This document shows, in pieces, positions 1-8,862 of a stretch of DNA of 56,596 nucleotides; within the stretch, counting starts at the first letter, position 1, and the number at the start of each line of letters is the position of its first letter. Source of the stretch: Uliginosibacterium gangwonense DSM 18521 (GTDB lineage: Bacteria; Pseudomonadota; Gammaproteobacteria; Burkholderiales; Rhodocyclaceae); assembly GCF_000373965.1 (NCBI RefSeq), contig NZ_KB892839.1, forward strand, positions 121,722 through 178,317, in the 5' to 3' direction. A program made the translations under genes and the position numbers. The notes beneath the pieces are model-generated. The model had not been told where the DNA came from. It searched no databases and saw only the letters and a list, made by a program, of their open reading frames with translations.

Positions 1-3000
1 CCCCAACCATGCTTGAGATGAGTTTCGGCCAGAAAGCGTTCTTCGGTAGCGGTGACCTCATGCCTCAAAGTCAGACCTAATCCCAAACCATGCCCGATGG
101 TGTTGCCCTCATTGTTTTTGGCGCAATGCACGACGCAGTGATAATTCATGGGCTCTGATTCCATGATGTTCATGATCTGCTCTGCACTGAGGCGGATGTT
201 GTCTTGGTGGTTTGATGGAGAGCCCTCTTCTGCCTCCAAACGGGCGTTTTGTTCTGTGCTGAGCGTCGAGCGTGGAACGCCTAAAATCATCAGACGGTTG
301 GCGAGGTTGACCTTGCGTGGATCCATCTCGAACACCAGGCGTGTCTCGTTGTAGCCCCTCAGACTGGCATAGGCAGCCTTAACATCCTTGATGCCTGGGA
401 TGGCTGCTTCCACTTCGCGCGCCTTCTTCATGACCGTGCCGAGCTTGAGGTGCGAAGAGACATTATGCTGGGTAGGGTCTTTTTTGGGAACGTTGAGTTC
501 GATGCGGGCTGAATCCTGGACCATGGGTAGGTCCAGTTCGGCAGCGTGGCTCTTTAAGAGCGTTGATTCGGCATCTAGCATGAACTTGCAGGCCAAATGC
601 TCATCCACGTGCTTTGCTTCTGTCGCCAGTGTTTTCATTTGTGCCTTTTTCGCAGGGTCCGCGACCTGTTCGATATTATCTCCATGGCATACTGCCGACT
701 CCATATCCTGCAGTTTGCTGACCCAGGCGCTCAATAGTGTGCGCATGGCATGGCGACCTTCCGTGCTGGTGACGTCAAGAGATTCCAGATTCTCCGCGCC
801 AATTCCAGTCGGCAGAACCCCTTGGGGTATTTCCAGTTTTAGGCCAGGCACTTTGCGAGCATTGTCCAGCAAACTCTTCCAATCGCTGTTTGCAATGGGG
901 GCCGTTTTGACGAAATCCGCTGTGCGTTTGTAGTGAGAGTTCCAGCTTGTTTGCAATTCGGCCGCGGAGACATCCAGCCCCAGGCTCGCGGCTCGGGCAC
1001 TGGCGACTCCCGCGTCAGCTTTTCCTGTCTGGATATTCGGTGCATTGCCGAATCCATAAGCGGTCAAGCCAAGCGATGCACGTGGGCCGGAGTCCCCCTG
1101 ATATTCAAAACCATTGCCTTTGGCGAAGCCCAAGCGCAAATGCAGTTCCATGGCGACTTTGTGATAGATTTCTAAGCCGAGTGCAGCCCGTAGCCCGAAA
1201 TTGCCATTGAATTTTCCCCGCTTGCCCGCGTCCTGGCCTGGGTTCCATGATGCAGGGTTATGTGCGCCAAATTCTTTATCTTTAGCAAACCAGTCCTGAC
1301 GGGCGACGATTCCTGCACCGCTTCGAATGACGCCTTCGGTTTGCCTCAGATTCAGGCCGATCCCCCCTTGATCGATACCCATCTTCATCAGTTCGAGGGG
1401 AGCGACCTTGTCATCAAAGAGCATGCGGCCAAACTCGTGAACTTTTTCTGGGAGCAATACAATTGCTCCGCCCTTGGCGCGGGTATGCGTACCTTCAAGC
1501 ATAGCATTGGCATAGCCGCCAAAGTGTTTGTTAAGCTCTTCGTTGTGTAAACGCCCGGTTGAGGTTGGGGTCGGCTTTTGCACTGTGGGGGCTATGCCGA
1601 GGTTAGCGCCCATGCTCGCCGTTCCAGCCATGCCGCGCGTCATGAACACGATGACGGGGCCTTGTTCGGTCTGGTTGTGGTTGGAGCCGATGGCTTCTAC
1701 GCCAACGAAGCTTGAGCGGTTGCCGCCAAGGTTGAGGATTCCGCCGTAACTCAGGGTCGCAAGTATGCTGTCATGTTTACCGCCACAAGCGAGGTAGGTG
1801 CCTGCCCCAAGGTTTTTCTGGATGGACCAGCCAAACACCGTGCGTGGGTTGAGCGAATTGACGGTTTCCGCCCATTTGTTTGCCCCGAGTGCGACAAATT
1901 CTTCCTTGGGCATGGTCTTGGCCTGTTGGAGATCGAGATCTGTCTTGACTAACTCGTAAAGTGGGGATCCCGGGGTCAGTCTTGTGCCACGGTTGTTGAT
2001 TTGATCACGCAGATCGGTAACGGCTTCTACCATGGCCTCATAGGCATGCCAGCCTGAAAAACCGCAGTGCGCTAGTTGATTGGCGCGTGCTGTTTTGTGA
2101 GTGGTTTCAATTTCCTTGAGGGCTGATTCTGCCGTAGATGATATTTGCGTAGTGCCAGTGCCGCCTTCCGTTGCATGGACAGTGCCGAAGGTACGAACCT
2201 GAACTGCTTCGGCAAAATGTTTCATGGAAGCGATCAGGGCGGCGGATTGAATCGAATGGCTACCGTGATAGGCGGTGAAGTTCGATAGCGCGCCACGGCG
2301 TCCATCCCAGAGCTTGATATGGTTCTTTTCAAGCAGTCCGATGCAGGTCTTGATCTTGTTGATCGATTGTTGTTCGGCGGGCGAGAAGAAGTGCAGTTTG
2401 TCCTGCCCGATGCTGTCCCAGAACTTCTTGACTTGCGGGAGTGCATCACGGCTGTTGAGAGTGGTCTTGTTCAGTGAATGTGCCGCGAGGCTGGCTACCT
2501 TTCTCATCCTCTCAGGGCTACGTTCCGTGGTGCGGTCCGGTCCCAGCACGTGCGCCGTAATACACATCTGCTCGAGAGCTTCCAGGCAGCTACCCAGGGT
2601 ATCGGCCACGACTCTATTGGCGACCGGGTGAGTCAGCATGTCAGGTTGAGGCGTGGTGATTTTGGCTAGATTGTCGGAGATCGGAGATTGGATATTCGGG
2701 AGACTTTTCATCGTCTCCCGTATCGCCGCATAATCCTTGGCGAGCCCCTTGCGCCCCCACAGGTCTTGCTTGAGGCGTACCAAGGCCATGGGGGGCTCTT
2801 GCACGGTGAGCCGACCGAGCTGATAGACTCGTCGCCCTAAGGCCCGGATCGGTAGTGTGCCGTAGTGAGCCAGCTTTTTGGCGGTGGAGGCGCCTTTCTC
2901 CAGATGCCGGTTGATTGCCGCGTACTGCCCTCCAAGCACCGTCCACTTCAGTGCCGTGCGTTGAGTGCCTAGTACAGGAGGGCGGAATGCATCGTTGCGG

Positions 3001-5714
3001 TCCATCCCAACACGAGGGTCTTCTCGACTTGTGCTGACATCCTTGAGGGTATATCGATGTTCGGTAGTGGGAGCGTATTTACGCACCTTGCCCGGCATAT
3101 GTCCCAGGAATTTGTTCACAGATTTTGGAAGGCAGCGCAGCATTGATTTTGGCTGTGTGCTGTTTGCTTCCGTCGTATGCACGGGGACTTGCAGGATACG
3201 ATAGCGGTCAACGGCTTCACCACCGTTTGCTTCGGCACGTTTCACCTCGATTACGGGGGTGCCGTAAAGCGAGGTCGAGAGCTGGGCGCTATGTTTGCTT
3301 TCATCTGGAATCTCTTTGCCCTGGGCATCTTTCCATTCCAGTGCGCGGTTGACCCACGTTCCCTTGAATTCGTGTGATGCGCTGCCATCCGTATGAGGAT
3401 TCGGCACAAATTCGAGCAAGGCTGGCGGGGTATTTGTGTGTGCGCCATCCTTTTGGGCTAAAGCGAACAATCTCCCGTTGTCGCCAGAGACGGTGATTTG
3501 CTTCGGTGTAAAGGATTGGTCGCCAATCTTTGCTGGAGGCAGATCGAGTCGCTTTCCTTCTGTACCATTACTGGCTCGTTCTGTTTTGGAGATGCTACCG
3601 TGTTGTGTCAGCTGATACATTGCGCCACTTTTGTCGGCGGAGAGGTCAACAATTGGTGAATCGTTTGCATGCTCGGTGATTTCAGCGTGACTGGCGTGCG
3701 TGACATGGGCGTTGGCGATTGCTGGACCAGGGTGGGCCGTCAGGCGATTGGGGCTCAGCCAGGCGGAAGGCGCAGCACCGCCCAGCTCGTTAACCTCGCT
3801 GTGGGCAGGCAGTTGTTTCATGCGTCCACCAATATTAATTTCGTGGATCGAGGTTCGCTCGCCTTCTCCCAGCAAAGCGTAGACTCGCTTGCCGAAGGTT
3901 AATTCGTTTGCTCCGGTAACGATTTTCTGCACATTCTGCATTGGTGAGCCATCGTGCATCCTGAGTTGTTCCCAGCGGCCAATGCCTTGATGCTTGATGC
4001 AGAGTTCCCCCTTGGTGTTCGTTGCCAGATAGGTATTCTGGTCATACTGGATTTTCGTTTCCGGCTTGATGGTTTCCGATTGCAGGCCTTGTTCGCTTTG
4101 CATGATCGTGGCATCGGCTTTGTATTGTGGCACCCATTTCTGCTGGTCATAGACCATAGAAATCCGGTGCCCCTGGTCGCTGGCCAATACAGCATGCAAC
4201 AGCGGGGTGGCAGCTCCAGATGGGGTGTCATAACCGACCGTTTGAACATGCCATTGATGGCCGATATCCAGCGGAATCTGAGTGGCAAGTTTGGCGAACG
4301 CAGCATGCTCACTGGCCTCGGCACCAGTGAGGCGTTGCCAGTGTTGCGTGCCATCCAGGGCTGCAGCCTGGTGCAAGGCTACAAATTCACCGCCCGTCGT
4401 GTGGCCGCACATAAGCTGCCCGCCCGGTACTGGCACGAGGTTTTTGAGCCCGGGCACTTCGGCGAGGAATGTTGCCTGACCATTACTGGTGAGCTGGAAG
4501 GCTTTGCCCGCATGATCGACTGCCACTGCTACAGCTGTTGAGGTGTTCTCGGTGCTCGGCAATACGTGTACGGACTGGTAGCGATCCAGGTTCTGCAGCG
4601 CCGGGCTCAGGGCGGCCTTCCCCAGTTCCAGCGGGTGACAGCGCATAAGCGCATGACCCACATGGGCGTAAAGATTGCCATCGGCATGTTGACTTAATGC
4701 CTGGGCTTCTCCTTGGTGTTGCCAGCTTGGGGGTTCGCCGCCCTTGTTCCAGACATACAGTTTGCCTTGTTCCAAACGCCATGCGGTGCCTTGTTTTTGC
4801 CCTTGGGGTGTGGGCAATTCATATATCCCGCTGAGAAGGCTGATGGGAGGCGCCTGAAGCTCACCCTTGGCCGTCGATTTGACCGCATCGAATGCAGCAA
4901 AGGGAATGTGCTCCCCACGACTGCCGATCCAGCGTCGGCCTCCATTTTTGTATTCCGCCAGGGCGCCATGACTCATGGCGTGAGGTTCAACGTCCCGGCA
5001 GCGGTGACCATCCATTGTCTTCAACGCATTCTGTACGATTTTTGCACGGGCACGCTGCTGTTTGCGTTGGGCACGGTTGAGCTTGCCCAGCCCCGTAGCA
5101 CTGACCTTGACTCGCCCTTCTTTCACGGTGATATGCGGGCCACGGAAGGCAAACTGGCGGTGGGGGCGTTGGGCAAAACCCTGCAATTCAGGCGCATTTC
5201 GTTTGGCAGCCCGTCCGGTTTTCTTGTCGACCGCATGCCCGATCTTGTTGGCTACCACCAACATGTTATGGGTGAGATTGATCGCGGGCCCTTCTACCTT
5301 GAGTCCATATACGCCTTGGTGCTGGAATTTGAGCTGGGCACCCTCAAGTGGTTTGATGCCGACATCGCTGTTCTTGCCGGTGATGGCTGCAGCCAGGTGC
5401 TTGCTTGCAGGAACCAGGGTATCCGCTGCCCGATGCTTGATAGGTTTGACTACGGCGCGCTCCAGGCTCTTCGCAGCACCTTGTACGCCTTTGGCAACAG
5501 CCTGGGCGGCTGATGCGTTGGATGAGGGGGAACTGGTTTCTTCTGGGGATGGGCTCACTTTGCGTGAATGGCGCAAGAGTCCTCCCAGGCGCCCGCCACT
5601 CTGGGTGCGTGCCCTGGTTGGGTTTGATGCTCCCGGAGGAGTTTGAGGTGCTTCGTGTGCCACGCCATGGCCTGTAAAGCAGGATTTGATGCCGGTCAGA
5701 ATCTTGTTTGCCAT
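1..5714 (-). CDS. AvrE/DspE-family-like giant type III effector (partial, C-terminus outside window)
   Basis: This open frame of 1,904 codons reaches the left edge without a stop. I read it as an AvrE/DspE/WtsE-type effector. Known members have about 1,800-1,950 residues, are injected into host cells by the type III system, and have been described as membrane channels that release water and solutes to the apoplast. Seen here: residues 1-90 are Ser/Pro/Thr/Gln-rich like type III signals. Short blade-like blocks recur between about 340 and 760 (DGNLYAHVG near 343, KGELCIKH near 568, DNGRLFAL near 745), which fits a beta-propeller. There is a WxxxE motif (WHAYE) at W1222, and Gly-rich alternating strands lie near 1310-1370. 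ATG 5714 has AAGGA 7-8 bases upstream. The gene lies 134 bases behind a chaperone gene under a PIP box. The family call rests on size, layout and context, not on an alignment. Confidence 0.72.
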   Translation of the reverse strand, partial: MANKILTGIKSCFTGHGVAHEAPQTPPGASNPTRARTQSGGRLGGLLRHSRKVSPSPEETSSPSSNASAAQAVAKGVQGAAKSLERAVVKPIKHRAADTLVPASKHLAAAITGKNSDVGIKPLEGAQLKFQHQGVYGLKVEGPAINLTHNMLVVANKIGHAVDKKTGRAAKRNAPELQGFAQRPHRQFAFRGPHITVKEGRVKVSATGLGKLNRAQRKQQRARAKIVQNALKTMDGHRCRDVEPHAMSHGALAEYKNGGRRWIGSRGEHIPFAAFDAVKSTAKGELQAPPISLLSGIYELPTPQGQKQGTAWRLEQGKLYVWNKGGEPPSWQHQGEAQALSQHADGNLYAHVGHALMRCHPLELGKAALSPALQNLDRYQSVHVLPSTENTSTAVAVAVDHAGKAFQLTSNGQATFLAEVPGLKNLVPVPGGQLMCGHTTGGEFVALHQAAALDGTQHWQRLTGAEASEHAAFAKLATQIPLDIGHQWHVQTVGYDTPSGAATPLLHAVLASDQGHRISMVYDQQKWVPQYKADATIMQSEQGLQSETIKPETKIQYDQNTYLATNTKGELCIKHQGIGRWEQLRMHDGSPMQNVQKIVTGANELTFGKRVYALLGEGERTSIHEINIGGRMKQLPAHSEVNELGGAAPSAWLSPNRLTAHPGPAIANAHVTHASHAEITEHANDSPIVDLSADKSGAMYQLTQHGSISKTERASNGTEGKRLDLPPAKIGDQSFTPKQITVSGDNGRLFALAQKDGAHTNTPPALLEFVPNPHTDGSASHEFKGTWVNRALEWKDAQGKEIPDESKHSAQLSTSLYGTPVIEVKRAEANGGEAVDRYRILQVPVHTTEANSTQPKSMLRCLPKSVNKFLGHMPGKVRKYAPTTEHRYTLKDVSTSREDPRVGMDRNDAFRPPVLGTQRTALKWTVLGGQYAAINRHLEKGASTAKKLAHYGTLPIRALGRRVYQLGRLTVQEPPMALVRLKQDLWGRKGLAKDYAAIRETMKSLPNIQSPISDNLAKITTPQPDMLTHPVANRVVADTLGSCLEALEQMCITAHVLGPDRTTERSPERMRKVASLAAHSLNKTTLNSRDALPQVKKFWDSIGQDKLHFFSPAEQQSINKIKTCIGLLEKNHIKLWDGRRGALSNFTAYHGSHSIQSAALIASMKHFAEAVQVRTFGTVHATEGGTGTTQISSTAESALKEIETTHKTARANQLAHCGFSGWHAYEAMVEAVTDLRDQINNRGTRLTPGSPLYELVKTDLDLQQAKTMPKEEFVALGANKWAETVNSLNPRTVFGWSIQKNLGAGTYLACGGKHDSILATLSYGGILNLGGNRSSFVGVEAIGSNHNQTEQGPVIVFMTRGMAGTASMGANLGIAPTVQKPTPTSTGRLHNEELNKHFGGYANAMLEGTHTRAKGGAIVLLPEKVHEFGRMLFDDKVAPLELMKMGIDQGGIGLNLRQTEGVIRSGAGIVARQDWFAKDKEFGAHNPASWNPGQDAGKRGKFNGNFGLRAALGLEIYHKVAMELHLRLGFAKGNGFEYQGDSGPRASLGLTAYGFGNAPNIQTGKADAGVASARAASLGLDVSAAELQTSWNSHYKRTADFVKTAPIANSDWKSLLDNARKVPGLKLEIPQGVLPTGIGAENLESLDVTSTEGRHAMRTLLSAWVSKLQDMESAVCHGDNIEQVADPAKKAQMKTLATEAKHVDEHLACKFMLDAESTLLKSHAAELDLPMVQDSARIELNVPKKDPTQHNVSSHLKLGTVMKKAREVEAAIPGIKDVKAAYASLRGYNETRLVFEMDPRKVNLANRLMILGVPRSTLSTEQNARLEAEEGSPSNHQDNIRLSAEQIMNIMESEPMNYHCVVHCAKNNEGNTIGHGLGLGLTLRHEVTATEERFLAETHLKHGW

Positions 5715-5848
5715 TTGAATTTCCTTGTTCGACGCTCTTCCCCTGGAAATCAAGAACAAGGAGATAGTGGTCAAAACTCAACGGATGGTCGTAATATGTT
5801 ATATAGATAAGCTCTCAATATGGCATCGCTGACGATGCCTGTGGGGAG

Positions 5849-6346
5849 TTACGAGGGATCCATCGCTTCGAAGAGATAGTCGCGTATCACCGCATCAATC
5901 ACATCGCAGGCTGCTTCGACAGTACTTGCAAGAGTCATAGGATTCAGATGGCTGCCTGCGAGTTGCTTGACCAGCACCAGGCCATGCTCGTCGTCGACAG
6001 CCAAAGAGAAACCTGTGTTGGCTACAAGCATCAGATTGAGTTCCAGCATGTAAACTGCCCAGGGTTCGTCACCAATTGCAATAGGCAGGCGCATCATGTA
6101 GCAGGCATTGACTAGCTCTGTCTCAGACACGTCCGGATCAGCGGGCAGCAAATAGTGATCGTGACCCGCAAAGCTGAAGCACCCCGCCTCATCGTTCCAG
6201 TTCGCAGCATTGTTCTGAAGCAGACGCGAGGCGTCCTTCAATAGCTGAAGACAATATTCGGAAGCCGGGCCGTATTCGGCGAACTCATCTTCGTCTGGTG
6301 AAAGAAGGGAGGGCGTTTGTGTGAGTTCAGTATTTGGCGAAAGCAT
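5849..6346 (-). CDS. Type III secretion chaperone, CesT-like, probable partner of the giant effector
   Basis: A small acidic protein of 165 residues, the size and charge of class I (CesT/Tir-type) effector chaperones, which dimerise in the cytosol and hold the N-terminus of one effector ready for secretion. It is the first gene after the PIP box at 6498-6522 and sits directly before the giant effector, as AvrF and DspF pair with AvrE and DspE. ATG 6346 is preferred over a TTG 30 bases upstream; it has only a weak GGGA site. Visible features are an acidic N-terminal stretch (SPDEDEFAEYG) and alternating hydrophobic segments in the middle (WAVYMLELNLMLVANTGFSL). This class has little sequence conservation, so the call leans on size, charge and position. 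Confidence 0.62.
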   Translation of the reverse strand: MLSPNTELTQTPSLLSPDEDEFAEYGPASEYCLQLLKDASRLLQNNAANWNDEAGCFSFAGHDHYLLPADPDVSETELVNACYMMRLPIAIGDEPWAVYMLELNLMLVANTGFSLAVDDEHGLVLVKQLAGSHLNPMTLASTVEAACDVIDAVIRDYLFEAMDPS

Positions 6347-6844
6347 TGTTATGTTCCCATTCAGTATTTGCTGCAAAGCTCAGGCAGTACCGATTAGGGT
6401 GCATTGGGCGCTGCGTGAGTGAGCGGATATAAGCTACGAATATTTAATTACATGGCATGTATTTGACACTTGCACCGATACGGGGTGCTACTGTGGTGCG
6501 AATACCAGGTTGGCCATGCGAAGATTTTATATTTGACGATTGCGGGCTACTATTTATCCGCAAATAATATGGATAGACAAAGGGCGTTTTTGAAAGGCGA
6601 TGATGAAGGGAGTAAGTGCTTGAGTGTCAGAAAGCGAGCGAGTTTTTTGTAGCGACAACAGCTTACGGAGGAGATTAAATTCGCTGTGAATAACGTTAAT
6701 GCTGTATGCATTGATGCGTGTTTTGATGGTTGTGTGGCGGATCAGGTGTTGCCTGTAGCATTCATCGCACAAGAGGCAGTGGGAGCCAACGTAGAATGCG
6801 CTGCGCAGTATGGCAACATGCGCAGCGTATGCTTTGATAAACTC
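6347..6844. other. Non-coding gap of about 500 bases
   Basis: The gap separates the 121-residue protein gene from the effector-chaperone gene. Besides the PIP box at 6498-6522 I see nothing firm. A 72-codon minus-strand frame at 6554-6772 has no ribosome site or recognisable composition. The stretch is AT-richer than the genes beside it. Confidence 0.5.
6498..6522 (-). promoter_or_regulatory. PIP / hrpII box upstream of chaperone-effector operon
   Basis: Read on the minus strand the site is TTCGC-N15-TTCGC, a perfect plant-inducible-promoter box (equally TTCG-N16-TTCG, the hrpII box bound by HrpB). Thirty-one bases further lies TCAAAT (6461-6466), which differs from the YANNNT -10 consensus at one position. 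The first downstream start codon is ATG 6346. Confidence 0.8.
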
Positions 6845-7210
6845 CTACGCTAGATCCAGTGCCGGCCACACTAGCGTATGAGAGGTCCCCGCTTTTGGCA
6901 GGCTGTTATTGAAAAGCGGGGAATGCTTTGGCTCGAACAGAGTAGAGCGGGACTGTTTGGCGCTTCGTCTGTACAAGGGAGCTGTTTTTACAGTCTCCCC
7001 AGAGCGCTGTACCGCCTGCCTGGCTCGGATGTAGACTTCGAAAAGGCGATCCTTCTTGGCTTCGGGGCTTTCCAGATAGTCAATGATAAGTTGGGCCGTA
7101 GGCGCTTCCTCAATGCGGGAAAGAAGGTATTCCCATACCTTGAGTTCCATTGCGGATTTTTTCTGGTTGGAAGGAGAAAAGCTACGGTACAAATCGAATA
7201 TTGAGTTCAT
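6845..7210 (-). CDS. Hypothetical 121-residue protein of the type III island
   Basis: I do not recognise this protein. It is basic and has no cysteine. Residues 1-75 are predicted helical by eye (MNSIFDLYRSF, then KVWEYLLSRIEE and AQLIIDYLESPEAKKDRLFEVYIRAR). A Ser/Lys/Arg-rich tail follows. ATG 7210 is chosen because the longer reading upstream has no ribosome site and is Cys- and His-rich; GAGAA lies about 10 bases before the ATG. It is the second gene after the PIP box at 7839-7863, 179 bases behind the 104-residue gene, so it is probably co-regulated with the secretion genes. It could be an effector, a chaperone or a regulator; nothing in the sequence decides this. Confidence 0.55.
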   Translation of the reverse strand: MNSIFDLYRSFSPSNQKKSAMELKVWEYLLSRIEEAPTAQLIIDYLESPEAKKDRLFEVYIRARQAVQRSGETVKTAPLYRRSAKQSRSTLFEPKHSPLFNNSLPKAGTSHTLVWPALDLA

Positions 7211-7389
7211 TGTGTTCTCATTTCTCGATGTCGCAGATGGAGTGCAGATGGGTTCTTGCTTTGCGTGGGTTTCACAATGCCTGCGTGTTCCGCGTGTTTC
7301 AAAATTGCCAGAGAAGACGCTATTGCATTTGCGAACGAAGTGATAAGGATTTTCGGATGGATACATCATCGTTTCTCTTGAACGATGAA

Positions 7390-7704
7390 TTACTTGAGCT
7401 TCAGTGTCGGGGTGTCGTCATCACCGTCATCCTCGTCAGGATCTTTGCTCTTTGGTATATCCAGCTGCTTGGGCTTGTTCTGTTGATAGATATTCATCAG
7501 TTGTTGTTCTGCATACGAATTGAACGCCTGGGCGAAGGCTTCGTTTTGTGTGCCTGAATTTGTTGTAGTAGTGTTGTTTCCGTCGTTTTTCTTGTTATTG
7601 GGTTCTTCGGGCTTATTGTTGTGACTATTGTTTTTGCTCGGTTTTTCTGGAGTTGATGTGTCGTAACTGTGGTGATGCGAAGAGGATGAAGAAACTCGGT
7701 TCAT
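7390..7704 (-). CDS. Small polar Asn/Ser/His-rich protein, candidate type III secreted protein
   Basis: A protein of 104 residues that I do not recognise. It opens with a Ser/His run (MNRVSSSSSHHH), continues with an Asn/Lys/Thr-rich disordered stretch to about residue 55, has one amphipathic helix (EAFAQAFNSYAEQQLMNIYQQ, about residues 55-75), and ends with an acidic DEDDGDDD tract. It has no cysteine and almost no aromatic residues outside the helix, which is typical of secreted type III substrates and harpin-like proteins. ATG 7704 is chosen over a TTG 15 bases upstream because AAGGA sits 7-8 bases before it. A perfect PIP box (7839-7863) with a -10-like element lies about 100 bases upstream, so it heads its own HrpB/HrpX-controlled unit. 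Confidence 0.6.
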   Translation of the reverse strand: MNRVSSSSSHHHSYDTSTPEKPSKNNSHNNKPEEPNNKKNDGNNTTTTNSGTQNEAFAQAFNSYAEQQLMNIYQQNKPKQLDIPKSKDPDEDDGDDDTPTLKLK

Positions 7705-7838
7705 GATGATATCCTTCAATTCGATTTTGAATGAAATGTAAGAGTCCAGCTTTTTCCGTAATAATCTGCAGTTACGAACAACGGCAAGATGGATTCATTT
7801 GCAGCGTAACGCGGGGCCGTTCTGGCCTTGATGGAAAG

Positions 7839-7863
7839 ACGAATCATCGATACGAAGTGCGAA
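7839..7863 (-). promoter_or_regulatory. PIP / hrpII box inside the 3' end of the transglycosylase gene
   Basis: On the minus strand the site reads TTCGC-N15-TTCGT. Thirty bases further is TACGCT (7803-7808), a full match to YANNNT. The box overlaps the last codons and stop of the upstream transglycosylase gene and drives the 104-residue gene starting at 7704. Confidence 0.8.
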
Positions 7864-8326
7864 GTTCAACGACCTGCTTTTGCGTGCCGAGTTGGTCGAT
7901 CAGCGCCTTGATGCTGTTAGAGTATTTATCGCGTTCAGATGCGCTCTCTGAATGATAGGCTCCGACGGCTTTCCAATTATTGCCATACTTGTTCATCATT
8001 CTTCTAAGATGCCATGCTCCGATATAAACACTGCTGCAAGAATTCATCAGGTGTTGGCGGGTTATGCCATAGTGTGATAACTCCGGCAGATGAATGGAGT
8101 TGATCTGCATCATGCCGTAGTCGGTTGAACCATTATGATTGACATGGACTGCGTCAGGATGGCCACGAGACTCTTGCCAGGCAATGGCACGTAATACCAG
8201 GTAGTTGACGTGGTGATAGGTAGCGGCTTGCTGAAAACAGTCTGTTGCTGCATATAATGGCTGTGTCAGAAGAAGAGTGGCGGCTATGATGAATGCACGT
8301 GCCAAATGTGTTTTGATAGATCTCAT
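7844..8326 (-). CDS. Periplasmic lytic transglycosylase of type III system (IpgF/HrpH-like)
   Basis: A protein of 160 residues with a Sec signal peptide (RSIKTHLARAFIIAATLLL then QPLYA) and one SLT domain. The catalytic Glu is in AIAWQESRG, followed by the DYGMMQINS signature and later the GAYHSE segment. Such small enzymes open local holes in peptidoglycan so the secretion apparatus can pass. ATG 8326 forms an ATGA overlap with the stop of the upstream chaperone gene, which implies translational coupling; an ATG 12 bases earlier is possible but would add MDSR before the signal peptide. It belongs to the unit led by the repeat protein at 8863-9888. Cysteines near the mature N-terminus and in NSCSSVY could form a disulfide. 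Confidence 0.85.
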   Translation of the reverse strand: MRSIKTHLARAFIIAATLLLTQPLYAATDCFQQAATYHHVNYLVLRAIAWQESRGHPDAVHVNHNGSTDYGMMQINSIHLPELSHYGITRQHLMNSCSSVYIGAWHLRRMMNKYGNNWKAVGAYHSESASERDKYSNSIKALIDQLGTQKQVVELRTSYR

Positions 8327-8778
8327 GCGCGAATCCATAGGAAGGAGCCTTGTGCGAGTTGTTCGAACATTTCATCAGTGGTTTGAAGAATGTTGTCACG
8401 CCAATATCTGCCGTGTTCAGAATAGTGCGCGAGCAAATCTGCCAGCCAAGAGCCATCGATATCGTCATTGAGGTCCACCCGTGCCAGCAGGATGATGCCG
8501 CCTGTGCCTTCGTCGACCCCCATTTGCGCCTGGTCTTGAGCATAAATGGTGATATTGGCTTCAAGCATCAGGCGGAATACAGTCAGTGTCCGTCCTCCGG
8601 TCACGATTCCATATTGGAAGTGGACATACATGGTATCTGGATCGTCATCATAGTTTTCCAGTATGACGTCAAATCCTTCAACCACGATGGCACGTGTCTT
8701 AAGCACGTGGTCAACGGCAGGGATACTGAGTTCATGACAAAGTTCCGTGACGACGTCTGTATAGCGCTGTGTGCTCAT
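8323..8778 (-). CDS. Type III secretion chaperone-like protein (CesT-like)
   Basis: An acidic protein of 151 residues. It starts with an amphipathic helix (TDVVTELCHELSIPAV), continues with beta strands (RAIVVEGFDVILENY; MYVHFQYGIV), and ends with a second helix pair (TTDEMFEQLAQGSFLWIRA). Size, acidity and alpha-beta layout match class I type III chaperones. It lies 84 bases behind the repeat protein gene and overlaps the transglycosylase start by four bases, so the three genes form one unit. Its client may be the repeat protein upstream; that is inference from position. No PIP box with a usable -10 lies immediately before it. Confidence 0.58.
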   Translation of the reverse strand: MSTQRYTDVVTELCHELSIPAVDHVLKTRAIVVEGFDVILENYDDDPDTMYVHFQYGIVTGGRTLTVFRLMLEANITIYAQDQAQMGVDEGTGGIILLARVDLNDDIDGSWLADLLAHYSEHGRYWRDNILQTTDEMFEQLAQGSFLWIRA

Positions 8779-8862
8779 GAAGGACGAAATTCAGTATTGC
8801 GGTATGAAACAGGCGGGTACTGGGCAATATGCTAGCCTGTGTGAACCGGAGGTAACGGCAGC

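Noticed and set aside
4713-5513. 266-codon plus-strand open frame opposite the giant effector
   Set aside because: It is the antisense frame in codon phase with the effector, has no ribosome site and odd composition; the minus-strand frame is open for the whole 5.7 kb.
6554-6772. 72-codon minus-strand frame in the gap before the chaperone gene
   Set aside because: No ribosome site, no recognisable features, and it overlaps no conserved signal.
8785-8808. Near-PIP sequence (CGAA-N16-TGAA on the plus strand) before the 151-residue chaperone
   Set aside because: One half-site is mutated and the implied -10 would fall inside the coding region.
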